The notes: generated from the letters alone by a model not told the origin. A stretch of 64,000 bases of DNA from Rothia mucilaginosa (GCF_019334805.1 NZ_CP079822.1:1426001-1490000); one strand, 5' to 3'. Positions 18,372 to 26,800 are shown, numbered from the stretch's first letter. Translations and numbers: made by a program.

Positions 18372-19370
18372 CTAATCGGTGAGCAGGCGCTTGAGCTCCA
18401 GGGGAGTAGCCACCGGCAGAAGCTCGACCTCAACCTGCACGGGCTCACCCTGGGCTGGCTCACTATGGGCAGGGTTCTCCACTGCCAGGGCGATGAGCAT
18501 CTTCTGCGCGTGCTCGGGGTTCTCCGCATCGGGCAGCGCCACGGGCACCCACTGCAGGCTAAAGCTACGCTCGATAGCCTCGCCGCCGCCCTGAGGCATG
18601 GGTGCGCTAAAGGACGCGCTGGTGGTCAAGATGTTCTGAGTCAGTACGCGCAGGGCGGTCGGCTCGGGGGTGCTACCGTCCAGAAGGTCGCCCGGGACCT
18701 CCTCGTTCATGGCAAGTTCGAGCGCATCCAGCAGTTCCTCGGTGAGCTGCACCCGAACCAGGGACGGCACTACGCTCAGACCGTGACCGGTCGCCTTGAG
18801 CACCGCCTCCTTAGCGGTCCACAGCGCCACCGAGAGCAGGTGCAGTACGGGTGCGGGGCGTTCCTGCGCCACCCGCTCGTAGAACGTACGTTCTTCATTA
18901 GAGAGTGCCAGACGCGCAAAACCGGAGAACAGGCGCGCATCCAGGGTCTCAACATCCACGCCGAGCACCGCCGAGGAATTACGACTAAACGCGCCCACCA
19001 CCAGCGGATTCACCTGCGACATATTGAAATTTACGCCCGCAATACGCGGCTTACCATGCTTCTTACCGCTGGTGCACAGGGTGCAGGAACGATCCACCTC
19101 AATCTCAGAAGCGGCACTGGACGGCACATCCAGACGAGCCGCCGCCATGGCACGCATGAGCGCCTGAGTGCTCAGGTAGCTGACCGCCGCCGTGGAGGTC
19201 GGCAACTGCGCCGCATGCTGCTGCTCAGCAAGCCCCAGGTAGCTCAACCAGCTAAAACGCAGGGAGCCGTACATCGTGCGGGTGGGAAGAGCGAAAATCT
19301 GCACGCGCTCGCTCGGACGGGGGCGCTCCGGGTGCTGTGCGCTGGGTGTTTCGGGGGCAGAATAGCTCAT
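18372..19370 (-). CDS. 4'-phosphopantetheinyl transferase, Sfp/EntD type
   Basis: The enzyme attaches the CoA arm to carrier proteins of non-ribosomal peptide or fatty-acid synthases. Motifs are CTLCTSGKKHGKP (about residues 96-108), GVDVE (137-141, Mg ligands) and WTAKEAVLKATG (184-195). At 332 residues it is longer than usual (about 220-250); the extra is at the N-terminus and a Glu/Ala-rich C-terminus. ATG at complement 19368-19370 has no ribosome site, but TACACT lies 6 bp before it, suggesting a leaderless mRNA. Its place next to the DHB genes suggests it primes siderophore synthetase carriers. Confidence 0.88.
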   Translation of the reverse strand: MSYSAPETPSAQHPERPRPSERVQIFALPTRTMYGSLRFSWLSYLGLAEQQHAAQLPTSTAAVSYLSTQALMRAMAAARLDVPSSAASEIEVDRSCTLCTSGKKHGKPRIAGVNFNMSQVNPLVVGAFSRNSSAVLGVDVETLDARLFSGFARLALSNEERTFYERVAQERPAPVLHLLSVALWTAKEAVLKATGHGLSVVPSLVRVQLTEELLDALELAMNEEVPGDLLDGSTPEPTALRVLTQNILTTSASFSAPMPQGGGEAIERSFSLQWVPVALPDAENPEHAQKMLIALAVENPAHSEPAQGEPVQVEVELLPVATPLELKRLLTD

Positions 19371-19544
19371 AGGTTTAGTGTACCCGCCCGGCATTACGGC
19401 AAATGGCGCTACAAGTCTGCTTGAGGTTGTCCACAGCCGTGACCGCGCGCTACACACCCTCGCCGCCGGTGCGGTAAAGTCATCACAGACATCATTACGG
19501 ACAGCCGCCCGCACGATAGAGCGGCGGCGCAGAAAGAAGGCACC

Positions 19545-20993
19545 GTGAACAGCACGCAAGAGATCATTGCCGCCGCAGACGGCTCGGCGCTGGGCAACCC
19601 CGGACCGGCGGGCTGGGCATGGTATATCGACGACGACCACTGGGCGAGCGGCGGCTGGGCGCACGGCACCAACAATATGGGTGAGCTCAAGGCCGTCCTG
19701 GACCTGTTCGAGGCGACCGCATCCCGCCCGGAGGCGAAGCTGCGCGTGTACTGCGATAGCCAGTACGTCATTAACTCGCTGACCAAGTGGATGCCCGGCT
19801 GGAAGAAGAAGGGCTGGAAGAAGTCCGACGGCAAGCCCGTGCTCAACCGCGACCTGCTGGAGGCGCTGGATCAGGCGCTGACCGGCCGCGACTACGAGTT
19901 TATTTGGGTGAAGGGCCACGCGGGTCACGAGCTCAACGAGAAGGCGGATTCCCTGGCGAATGGTGCCGCGCGCGCCTATCAGGAGGGCCGCGAACCTGCG
20001 CACGGCCCCGGCTTCGGCGCGTCTGCTGAACCTGCGGCTGCGGCTGTGGAGCCTGTGGCTGTTGAAGCGCCGATTGTGAACGCTCCGGCTGCAGAACCTG
20101 CCCTCTTGGACGCTGCCCTCCCTGAGGTTGCGCTCTCTGAGCCGGCGCCCTCCGAGTCTTCCGCGGATGCCCACCTGCCCGTACAGGAATTCACCGCAGC
20201 CGAGATTGAGAACGCCCAGCGCGGCGTGGAGAGCCTGCGCCTGTCCGGTCTGCTGCGCCCCGCCTCCGCGGTGAACGCCCCCGACCCGGAGGCGGTCCGC
20301 ACCCGCAAGGAACAGCTGGCGCTCGCGGCAGAGCGTGCCGCCGAGCGTGACGCAAAGGCACTGGCGCGCCAGCAGGAGACCGCTCAGCAGGCATCCAATG
20401 CCGCGCAGACGGAAGAAGAGGATGACTTGACCGGCCTGGAAGAATTCGCGGGTCTGGACCCGAACGATGTTGACCCGGCGGAACTGCTGGGTGAGACGGA
20501 AGAACACGCAGAAGAGCAGACGGTAGAGCCCGCCGCGGCGCCCGCACAGACCGTAGAGTCCGCTCAGGTTGAGGCACCCGTGGAGGAAGCGCCCGCTTCT
20601 GCTCCCGCGCGCACCGCTCCCGCCGCGCCTGCTCCGAACCCCGCTGTCCTGAACCCTGAGGAAGCCTCCGCCGCAGAACAGCTGCTCGAAAGCCGCGGCT
20701 CCGCCATGGAAGCAGCGCAGCTGGAATCCATGCTGCACGAGCGACTGGTGTGGGTGACCGCCACCGGCAAGTCGGTGTCCCGCTCCTCGGTGCTGCAGTA
20801 CCGTGAACGCGCCTTCACCCAGCAGGGTGCCCCGCTCAAGCAGGGCGTGCAGGTGCTGGATTCTTCTAGCGTGCTGGTCATGGCGGCGGTTGCCACCGCG
20901 CGCGGCCGCGTGAGCCGTTCAAGTATCTGGCATTACGACGCTGAGCGCGGCCTGTGGCGTTTGCGTTTCCGCCAGGAGACCCCCGCCTCCTAA
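19545..20993 (+). CDS. rnhA: Ribonuclease HI with long linker and C-terminal DUF4440/NTF2-like domain
   Basis: Residues 5-145 are RNase HI, which cuts RNA in RNA-DNA hybrids. The acidic catalytic set is present: Asp12 (AADGSALGNPG), Glu47 (MGELKA), Asp71 (YCDSQYV) and Asp135 (EKADSLANGA), with His in KGHAGHELN. Residues 150-395 are Ala/Glu/Pro-rich and low in complexity. Residues 395-482 (LLESRGSAMEAAQLESML, RLVWVTATGKSVSRSSVL) look like a DUF4440/NTF2-like fold. At 482 residues it is about three times the usual RNase HI. Start is GTG at 19545 behind AGAAAGAAGG. Confidence 0.9.
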   Translation: MNSTQEIIAAADGSALGNPGPAGWAWYIDDDHWASGGWAHGTNNMGELKAVLDLFEATASRPEAKLRVYCDSQYVINSLTKWMPGWKKKGWKKSDGKPVLNRDLLEALDQALTGRDYEFIWVKGHAGHELNEKADSLANGAARAYQEGREPAHGPGFGASAEPAAAAVEPVAVEAPIVNAPAAEPALLDAALPEVALSEPAPSESSADAHLPVQEFTAAEIENAQRGVESLRLSGLLRPASAVNAPDPEAVRTRKEQLALAAERAAERDAKALARQQETAQQASNAAQTEEEDDLTGLEEFAGLDPNDVDPAELLGETEEHAEEQTVEPAAAPAQTVESAQVEAPVEEAPASAPARTAPAAPAPNPAVLNPEEASAAEQLLESRGSAMEAAQLESMLHERLVWVTATGKSVSRSSVLQYRERAFTQQGAPLKQGVQVLDSSSVLVMAAVATARGRVSRSSIWHYDAERGLWRLRFRQETPAS

Positions 20994-20994
20994 A

Positions 20995-21022
20995 GCTGAG
21001 CTCCTAACGCTCAGCTCCTAAG
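20995..21022. repeat. Tandem repeat, 2 x 14 bp
   Basis: GCTGAGCTCCTAAC and GCTCAGCTCCTAAG are adjacent and begin 2 bp after the RNase H stop codon (two differences). Confidence 0.8.
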
Positions 21023-21023
21023 G

Positions 21024-21043
21024 ATTGGGCTCTTGAGCCCAAA
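21024..21043 (+). terminator. Small hairpin after rnhA
   Basis: TTGGGCTC pairs with GAGCCCAA around TT. It is followed by AAAG, so it is only a weak terminator candidate. Confidence 0.35.
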
Positions 21044-21057
21044 GATTTCCGTGCAAT

Positions 21058-21102
21058 AAAACCCCGCCGCATCCTCAATTGCGAGGATGCGCCGGGGTTT
21101 TC
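21058..21102. terminator. Bidirectional terminator between rnhA and WXG100 gene
   Basis: AAACCCCGCCGCATCCTC pairs with GAGGATGCGCCGGGGTTT (one bulge), flanked by A- and T-runs, so it works on both strands. Confidence 0.9.
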
Positions 21103-21224
21103 TCAATAAATGTTCGCCGCCTTCTGGCGAATCTGGCGGGCGGTGTGCCGTGCGGCCGGACCTTTTAGCCGCCCGGTCTACCGCCTGCCTGCGGGTGGGC
21201 TTCTGGGCTTATTGCCCTGCCCCC

Positions 21225-21515
21225 TTAGCCGACGAACATGGAGGCGTTAGCCTGCTCGGTGTCTGCGTAGTTCACACCTGCGCGGGTGAGTGCCTCGTTG
21301 ATCTGGGTGATGGATGCTTCGACCTGGCGCTGGGTTGCGTGCCACTGGTCCAGTACGCCCTGGAAGTTAGCGGATGCAGAGCCGGTCCAGGAGCTCTGCA
21401 GATCGTGCAGGGATGCGGTCATACCGTTGACGTCTGCGGTGATGGATGCGACGTAGGATCGTGCCTGTGCGCTCTTGGCTGCGATGACTTCGGAATCGAC
21501 ATTGAACTGTGCCAT
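21225..21515 (-). CDS. WXG100-family (ESAT-6-like) secreted protein
   Basis: This 96-residue protein forms the typical helical hairpin with the WTG turn at Trp43-Gly45 (LQSSWTGSASANF). Such proteins are exported as dimers by type VII secretion. The C-terminal part contains YADTEQANASMF, close to the YxxxE export signal form. The start is ATG at complement 21513-21515 with AAAGGAGAAAAACC upstream; the longer frame is not used. No EccC ATPase or partner WXG100 gene is near, so it is an orphan here. Confidence 0.9.
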   Translation of the reverse strand: MAQFNVDSEVIAAKSAQARSYVASITADVNGMTASLHDLQSSWTGSASANFQGVLDQWHATQRQVEASITQINEALTRAGVNYADTEQANASMFVG

Positions 21516-21932
21516 GGTTTTTCTCCTTTGAGATATGTGAGATGGGTGGGGCGGTTGCCCCGTGGTGGTGCTTGGGGTTTGGATCTCTGGAAGGGTTGAG
21601 TTCCTGACCGGAAGCTTGTTATCACTATATATTTCAAAATGCATCAAATGAGCTAAAAAATGATTATTTGGTAAATCTGTGGATAAACCCGCCAGATTCG
21701 CTCCAGCATCTCGAAAAAATCGAAAGCCCTCCCGAAAATGACGCCGCCATGACGCACGCTAGATTGCCCCCGCTGTTCTTGAGCCGCCCAGCTTCTCCTC
21801 ACTCGCGCTCTCCTCACTCGCACCGCCGCGAGTTATCGCCCCGCCGCGATATAGTCCCGCCTCCAGGGCACAGCAAAACCCCCGAACCGTAGAACACTCA
21901 AGTTCCACAATCCGGGGGTTTATGCGTCCGTG
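21516..21932. other. Intergenic region upstream of the WXG100 gene
   Basis: This 417-bp gap has an AT-rich stretch (21620-21690) that on the minus strand contains TATAGT, a likely -10 box for the WXG100 gene. A small plus-strand ORF (21668-21892) lacks a ribosome site and family features and was not accepted. The sensor-kinase terminator is at the right end. Confidence 0.55.
21876..21921 (-). terminator. Terminator after sensor kinase gene
   Basis: AAACCCCCG and CGGGGGTTT are paired, with an inner GAAC/GTTC hairpin. On the minus strand it ends in TTTTG just after the kinase gene. Confidence 0.75.
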
Positions 21933-23432
21933 TTATTTCATCAGCTGATCGTCCGAGACAGGCGGCGGATAGAACGGCAAAGAAATCACGAAGGTAGCAC
22001 CGCCACCATCGGTCTCTTCAATATGAATCCTGCCCTCGTGCTGCTCAATAATCGCAGCCACAATGGACAGGCCCAGACCCGTACCACCAGTCTCACGCGA
22101 ACGTGAAGTATCGGTGCGGTAGAAACGCTCGAAGACGCGCTCGCGGTCCTCGCCGTGAATACCGGGGCCGTGGTCGCGCACCTCCAGCACGGACAGCGGG
22201 AAACCGGGAACCTCTTCGCGCACGCCCACCGCAATCTCCAGGGGAGAGCCGTCGGGGGTGTAGCGCATGGCATTGGTCAGCAGGTTCGCCACGACCTGAC
22301 GCAGGCGGGACTCGTCACCGAGCACGGTTGCGGAGGTCGGCGCCACCTCTTCGTTCAGGCCCACCAGGGACACCGCACGATCGGGTGCCGTAGCGTAGGC
22401 GTCGTTACTAGCGTCCACCGCCAGGTTGAACAGGTCGAAGGGTGCCAGCTTGGATTCGCGGCGCTCATCAATACGCGCCAGGGTCAGCAGGTCTTCCACG
22501 AGCTGACCCATACGCTTGGACTCCGATTCGATACGGCTCATCGCGGTAGCGACAGCCTCATCGGTTGGTAGCGCGCCCTGACGGTACAGCTCCGAGTAGC
22601 CTCGAATACTGACCAGCGGGGTGCGTAGCTCATGTGAAGCGTCACCCACGAATCGGCGCATTTTCGCCTCGCTCTTCTCGCGGGCTTTGAAGAGCATTTC
22701 AATCTGGGTGAGCATCGTGTTCAGCGAAACCGCGAGGTTACCAATCTCATTGCTCGGGTTGTAGTCCTCAATACGCTGAGAGAGGTCACCGGCAGCGATC
22801 TTGGCGGCGGTCTGCTCCACGCGAGCCAGCGGCTCGAAGGTGCGGGTCACAATCACCCAGGTCATCGCAATCGCGGAGGCGAGAGTCGCCAAACCAAACG
22901 CGAAGGTCAGCACGCCCACGAGGGCGACCACCTGGTTTGTTTGCTTCAGCGGCATGGCAATGATGAGGGAGGCCGCCTCCGGCAAACCTGAAGAGTCGTT
23001 GGCTTCAATGGGTACGGCGAGCACACGCCAATCGGAGGAACTACCCACCGAGTTGACGGTGACCGCCTCCTCGTTTTGCTTGCGAACCTTCTCTTCGGTC
23101 CAGCCCTGCAGCGCCGGCTCGCTGAACTGTTCGCTGTCCTCGGACTTGAGCGAGTACAGTACGTTGCCGTCCTTATCGAGCAGGTACAGGCGGTAGGTGC
23201 TCAGGGATTGTTCCTGATTGCCGGAGGGGCGCACGGTTGCCAGCTGCACGAGTGAGGGGGCGCTGTTCTTCATCTCTTCATCCAGCTGGTGCACCATCTG
23301 GGCGCGCAGAGCGGAAATCGCCACCAGGCTCGTCACCGCAATGGAGAGGGCGATGAGCAAGGAGGTGATGAGCACCAGCTGGGTGCGAAGGGAGAGAGAC
23401 TGGGGGATCCGGTCGAGGGGTTTGAGTGCCAC
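21933..23432 (-). CDS. Sensor histidine kinase, HAMP type
   Basis: This 499-residue kinase has one membrane span at 17-42, an extracellular sensor of ~125 residues (DEEMKN to LIIAMP), a second span at ~168-196, a HAMP domain, a HisKA helix with phosphorylated His267 (GDASHELRTPLVSIRGY), and an ATPase domain with N-box NLLTNAMRYTP and G-boxes VRDHGPGI and GGTGLGLSIV. The closest type is actinobacterial MprB/TcrY/CutS. GTG at 23432 begins one base after the response regulator stop, so the two are coupled. The signal is unknown. Confidence 0.93.
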   Translation of the reverse strand: MALKPLDRIPQSLSLRTQLVLITSLLIALSIAVTSLVAISALRAQMVHQLDEEMKNSAPSLVQLATVRPSGNQEQSLSTYRLYLLDKDGNVLYSLKSEDSEQFSEPALQGWTEEKVRKQNEEAVTVNSVGSSSDWRVLAVPIEANDSSGLPEAASLIIAMPLKQTNQVVALVGVLTFAFGLATLASAIAMTWVIVTRTFEPLARVEQTAAKIAAGDLSQRIEDYNPSNEIGNLAVSLNTMLTQIEMLFKAREKSEAKMRRFVGDASHELRTPLVSIRGYSELYRQGALPTDEAVATAMSRIESESKRMGQLVEDLLTLARIDERRESKLAPFDLFNLAVDASNDAYATAPDRAVSLVGLNEEVAPTSATVLGDESRLRQVVANLLTNAMRYTPDGSPLEIAVGVREEVPGFPLSVLEVRDHGPGIHGEDRERVFERFYRTDTSRSRETGGTGLGLSIVAAIIEQHEGRIHIEETDGGGATFVISLPFYPPPVSDDQLMK

Positions 23433-23433
23433 G

Positions 23434-24138
23434 TTAGCCTCGAGAACCGCGAATCATGTAGCCCACACCGCGCTTGGTGTGGATGAGCGGCTCGTGGTTC
23501 TCGCGGTTGTTGTCAATCTTGCGGCGCAGGTAGGAAATGTAGGACTCGACGATGGAGGAGTCGCCGTTGAAGTCGTACTCCCACACGTGGTCGAGAATCT
23601 GCGCCTTGGACAGCACGCGGTTGGCGTTGAGCATCAGGTAGTGCAGCAGGTTGAACTCGGTGGGGGAGAGGTCAATCTCCTCGTCACCGAGGAACACTTC
23701 GTGGGTGTCCACGTTCAGGCTGAGGGCGTCAACGCGCAGTACGGCGTCATCCTCTTCCTGGACGCTGCGGCTACGGCGCAGAATAGCGCGGATGCGGGCG
23801 ATCACCTCGTCGAGGGAGAAGGGCTTGGTAACGTAGTCGTCACCACCGGCACCCAGACCGGTCACCTTGTCCTCGGTGGCATCCTTTGCGGTCAGGAAGA
23901 GCACGGGGGTGGTGGTGCCGTTTTCGCGCAGGCGGCGGGTCACCTCGAAGCCGTCCATACCGGGCATCATGACGTCCAGGACAATGAGGTCGGGGTTTTC
24001 GGCGTGCGCCTTTTCGAGGGCTTCGCGGCCGTTGCCGGCGGTAACTACTTCAAAACCGGCGAAACGCAGGGAGGTGGCGAGCAATTCAAGAATGTTGAAC
24101 TCGTCATCGACGACTAGGAGTTTTGCTTCAGCAGACAT
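23434..24138 (-). CDS. OmpR-family response regulator
   Basis: This 234-residue partner of the kinase has a receiver with Asp9-Asp10-Asp11-type acidic pocket (VVDDEF), phosphorylated Asp55 (LIVLDVMMPG), Thr83 and Lys105 (YVTKPFS). A winged-helix DNA-binding domain follows (LSPTEFNLLHYLMLNANRV, VESYISYLRRKID, RGVGYMIR). It resembles TcrA/PrrA/MprA regulators of Actinobacteria. ATG is at complement 24136-24138. A small membrane-protein gene lies 74 bp upstream on the same strand. Confidence 0.94.
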   Translation of the reverse strand: MSAEAKLLVVDDEFNILELLATSLRFAGFEVVTAGNGREALEKAHAENPDLIVLDVMMPGMDGFEVTRRLRENGTTTPVLFLTAKDATEDKVTGLGAGGDDYVTKPFSLDEVIARIRAILRRSRSVQEEDDAVLRVDALSLNVDTHEVFLGDEEIDLSPTEFNLLHYLMLNANRVLSKAQILDHVWEYDFNGDSSIVESYISYLRRKIDNNRENHEPLIHTKRGVGYMIRGSRG

Positions 24139-24212
24139 ACTCTATCTTTCTCTCTGAATGGCAGGCTGTACTTGATAAGTGAATGATGTGTGTGAGCTTG
24201 CGGCTCAAATCT

Positions 24213-24485
24213 TTATGCCTTGTTGCGGCGCATGACCGACAGGATGAGTGCGGCCATGAGTGCGATAAAGGCGACGGGTAGGAGGACCAGCGGAATCTGG
24301 CTCATGAGGGCGGGCGGCGTTGCCCCAACCCATTTCATCACGAGCATGGCAACTCCGGTGAGCAGACAGAGCAGGGCGAGAATCGCGCCGCCTGCACCGA
24401 GCCAGCGGATGGCTCCGGCGTAGGGCAGGGGTGCAGGGATCTGCTCTGCAGTGTTGTGCTTATCCTGTGCGGGTTCATTACTCAT
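24213..24485 (-). CDS. Small two-span membrane protein, unknown
   Basis: This 90-residue protein has a polar N-terminus (1-25) and two hydrophobic helices (about 30-50, AGGAILALLCLLTGVAMLVM, and 62-84, IPLVLLPVAFIALMAALILS) ending in RRNKA. I do not recognise a family with certainty; actinobacterial proteins of this form are usually annotated as hypothetical. It lies upstream of the two-component genes on the same strand, so it may be co-transcribed with them. Confidence 0.7.
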   Translation of the reverse strand: MSNEPAQDKHNTAEQIPAPLPYAGAIRWLGAGGAILALLCLLTGVAMLVMKWVGATPPALMSQIPLVLLPVAFIALMAALILSVMRRNKA

Positions 24486-24626
24486 GGATTTAACGGTATC
24501 AGCTCACACACAGCTGTTCGTGGGCGAAGCCCCAGATTTAGCGGTTTGAGACCCAAATTCACAGCGTATGTGAAGCTTGGGGTGGGCGCCGCAATGTTTG
24601 CGCACGCGAGATGCTTTAATAGGGGT

Positions 24627-25370
24627 ATGTCTGAACAGGTTATTGAACTGCTTCCCGAAACTACGCCCGCTACTGACGCGCCCGCAGAGTCCGTTGTGCC
24701 TTCTGCCGCGCCTGAGAGCACCGACGAGGGTAGCGCTGTACCTGCTGAGACTCAGCCCTCCGTGAACGCTGAGGAGACTGAGGCGGCTGATACGCCCGCT
24801 GAGGAATCTGCCTCCGAGGAATCTGCTGCCGAAGAAACCGCACAGAACGAAGACTCCACCCCCGACCCCTTCACCCCGCTGGATGAAGAGGTGGGCGCCC
24901 CCTCCCTGGGTGTTCCGCACAAGCTGCGCCGCACCTCCAAGGTGGATGAGATTCTTGCCGCCGCAAAGGATGTGGCTTTGCAGGGTGTTCAGGAAATCGC
25001 CCCGGCACACGCTATCGGCCTGGTGCACCACGTGCGCGCCGAGGAAGAGCGTCTGAGCACTCACCTTTTCGAGTGCACCCTGCCCGGTTACCGCGGCTGG
25101 TTCTGGTTCGCGACCCTCTCGCGTGCGCCTCGTTCCCGCGTGGCAACGATCTGCGAGGTGGGTCTGTTGCCCGGCGACGACGCGCTGATCGCGCCGGATT
25201 GGGTGCCGTGGGCTGACCGCGTTCGCCCGGAGGACCTGCAGGAGAACGCAGAGTCTGCTGAAGCCATTGAGGCAGAGGAATCTGCTGAGTCCGGTGAGCC
25301 TGCAGAGAACAAAACCGCAGAGAACGAATCTGCTGTGGAAGAAATTGCAGAGGCTGAGTCCGCAGAGTAG
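24627..25370 (+). CDS. DUF3027 domain protein
   Basis: This 247-residue actinobacterial protein has no known function. The N-terminal ~85 residues are Glu/Ala/Ser-rich and disordered. The DUF3027 core covers about residues 95-210: KVDEILAAAKDVALQGVQEI, YRGWFWFATLSRAPRSRVA, TICEVGLLPGDDALIAPDWV and PWADRVRPEDL. The tail is again Glu/Ala/Ser-rich. ATG at 24627 has AGGGGT just upstream; the open frame from 24456 was not used because of the conserved start and ribosome site. Confidence 0.85.
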   Translation: MSEQVIELLPETTPATDAPAESVVPSAAPESTDEGSAVPAETQPSVNAEETEAADTPAEESASEESAAEETAQNEDSTPDPFTPLDEEVGAPSLGVPHKLRRTSKVDEILAAAKDVALQGVQEIAPAHAIGLVHHVRAEEERLSTHLFECTLPGYRGWFWFATLSRAPRSRVATICEVGLLPGDDALIAPDWVPWADRVRPEDLQENAESAEAIEAEESAESGEPAENKTAENESAVEEIAEAESAE

Positions 25371-25433
25371 AGCCTACTATTCACTCCTCTTAATAAGGGG
25401 CGGGTTAGCAAAATGCATATATAAGGTGTTGTA

Positions 25434-25470
25434 TTGAGTCGTCCAACGGTTATTGTTGGGCGACTCAATG
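25434..25470 (+). terminator. Long hairpin after the DUF3027 gene
   Basis: ATTGAGTCGTCCAAC (25434-25448) pairs with GTTGGGCGACTCAAT (25456-25470) with one G-T pair and a 7-nt loop. There is no clean T-run, so it could be an RNA stabiliser or operator as well. Confidence 0.55.
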
Positions 25471-25537
25471 ACTTAAGCCGTGGCAAAAGCCGCTGAAAAA
25501 GTACATAATAGAATATTGAATTAAGTAACGACTTAGG

Positions 25538-25556
25538 CAGTGCTATCTAAGCACTG
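25538..25556. promoter_or_regulatory. Palindrome CAGTGCT-N5-AGCACTG before ideR
   Basis: Perfect 7-bp arms lie 26 bp before the ideR start, after an AT-rich promoter region (TAGAATATTG near 25509). Position fits an operator or a leader hairpin. A TTAGGCAGTGCTATCTAA stretch overlaps it and is only weakly DtxR-box-like. Confidence 0.4.
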
Positions 25557-25581
25557 TTGCGGTGATAGCTGGGAGAGATAT

Positions 25582-26286
25582 ATGACAGACCTCATCGATA
25601 CCACAGAGATGTATTTGCGCACCATCCTCGAACTGGAGGAAGAGGGCATCGTCCCCATGCGTGCGCGCATCGCTGAACGACTCGAGCACTCCGGCCCGAC
25701 CGTTTCCCAGACCGTGGCACGCATGGAGAAGCACGGCCTGCTCACCGTTGAGCCGGATCGCCACCTCGAACTGACTGAGGAAGGCCGCCACAAGGCGGTC
25801 GAGGTCATGCGTAAGCACCGCCTGGCTGAGCGCCTGCTCTCCGACATTATTGGCCTGGAGCTTGAGTACGTGCACGAAGAGGCATGCCGCTGGGAGCACG
25901 TCATGAGTGACAAGGTGGAGAAGCGCATCCTGGAGATGCTCAAGGACCCCAAGTTCTCCCCGTACGGTAACGCTATCCCCGGCCTGGAGGCCCTGGGCCA
26001 CACTAGCGAGAAGAACGACGAGCGCACCGTGCCCATGTCCCTGGCTGCACGCGACTCCGGTCCCGAGGATCGTTTCACCATTTCTCGCTTCCCCGAGTCC
26101 ATTCAGACTGACGTTGAGCTGCTGAAGCTGCTGGCTGACGCAGGTATTGTCTACGGCGCTTCGGTGTCCGTGGTTGCTGGCCAGAACGATGACGTGATTG
26201 TTCACGCCGATGGTGAAGAGGACACCCTCTCCCTGGATATGGACGTGGCAAACGCAATTGTGGTCAAGCGCGGTGGCAGCCTCTAA
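25582..26286 (+). CDS. ideR: Iron-dependent repressor, DtxR/IdeR type
   Basis: This 234-residue regulator binds DNA when loaded with Fe2+ and represses iron-uptake genes. It has the helix-turn-helix (RIAERLEHSGPTVSQTVAR), a dimer/metal domain and an SH3-like C-terminus. The metal ligands fit DtxR numbering exactly: Met10, Cys102, Glu105, His106 (HEEACRWEHVMSD) and His79, Glu83, His98. Cys102 marks the iron type rather than MntR. ATG at 25582 has GGGAGAGATAT upstream; the open frame from 25540 is not used. Likely targets here are the DHB genes and perhaps dps. Confidence 0.95.
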   Translation: MTDLIDTTEMYLRTILELEEEGIVPMRARIAERLEHSGPTVSQTVARMEKHGLLTVEPDRHLELTEEGRHKAVEVMRKHRLAERLLSDIIGLELEYVHEEACRWEHVMSDKVEKRILEMLKDPKFSPYGNAIPGLEALGHTSEKNDERTVPMSLAARDSGPEDRFTISRFPESIQTDVELLKLLADAGIVYGASVSVVAGQNDDVIVHADGEEDTLSLDMDVANAIVVKRGGSL

Positions 26287-26326
26287 GCTCCAATTTTGAG
26301 AGTCTACTAACCCGCTTCACGCTTTA

Positions 26327-26374
26327 AACGGTGGTACCGCCTTCTTACTTGAGGAGGCGGTACCACCGTTTTTT
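26327..26374 (+). terminator. Rho-independent terminator of ideR
   Basis: AACGGTGGTACCGCC pairs with GGCGGTACCACCGTT, extended by CTT/AGG, followed by TTTTTTG. Confidence 0.92.
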
Positions 26375-26681
26375 GTGCCGTTGACTCCCCGGGATCCGGC
26401 ACTGTCTTAGATAGTGGACGATTTTGATTAATAATCGGTGGAAAACGCCATATATAAGGGAAGAATCGGGCAAAAGCGGAGGAATGAGGCGTATTCGGGC
26501 TGCACAAGGTGGATTAAGCGGTGTGTATCAGTGGTGCAGGCTGCCCTCACGTGAGCGAGCATATACTCCTCCCTCAACTTTTTGGCAACTGCGCTAGAGT
26601 GCATTTTTCGTGTTTTTCGCTTAGATCTGAGGTTGAAGCTGAGCGAAACGCCGGGTTCTGAGCGAATTATGGGAGCAAAAC

Positions 26682-26800
26682 CTTAAGAGACGAGGCTCAT
26701 TCTTAAGAGTTTTGAACCCTGTCCTTAAGGGGTGATGGTGCATTAAAAGCGAATGTGCATCCTTGTGAAATGCCTAGTCAAGCGCCTTAATCTGCTTAAG
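26682..26800. repeat. Cluster of four CTTAAG hexamers
   Basis: CTTAAG occurs at 26682, 26702, 26724 and 26795, the first three spaced 20 and 22 bp apart (about two helical turns). They lie upstream of the riboswitch in the probable promoter region. Confidence 0.6.

Noticed and set aside
18372..20738. 788-codon minus-strand frame containing the PPTase
   Set aside because: Its first ~455 codons lie antisense to the RNase H gene; the PPTase domain begins at the ATG ending at 19370.
21668..21892. Plus-strand 74-codon ORF
   Set aside because: No ribosome site, low-complexity Ser/Pro/Arg translation, overlaps the kinase terminator.
25540..25581. Upstream in-frame ATG for ideR
   Set aside because: It lies inside the palindrome and lacks a ribosome site; DtxR ligand numbering (Met10) fits the start at 25582.
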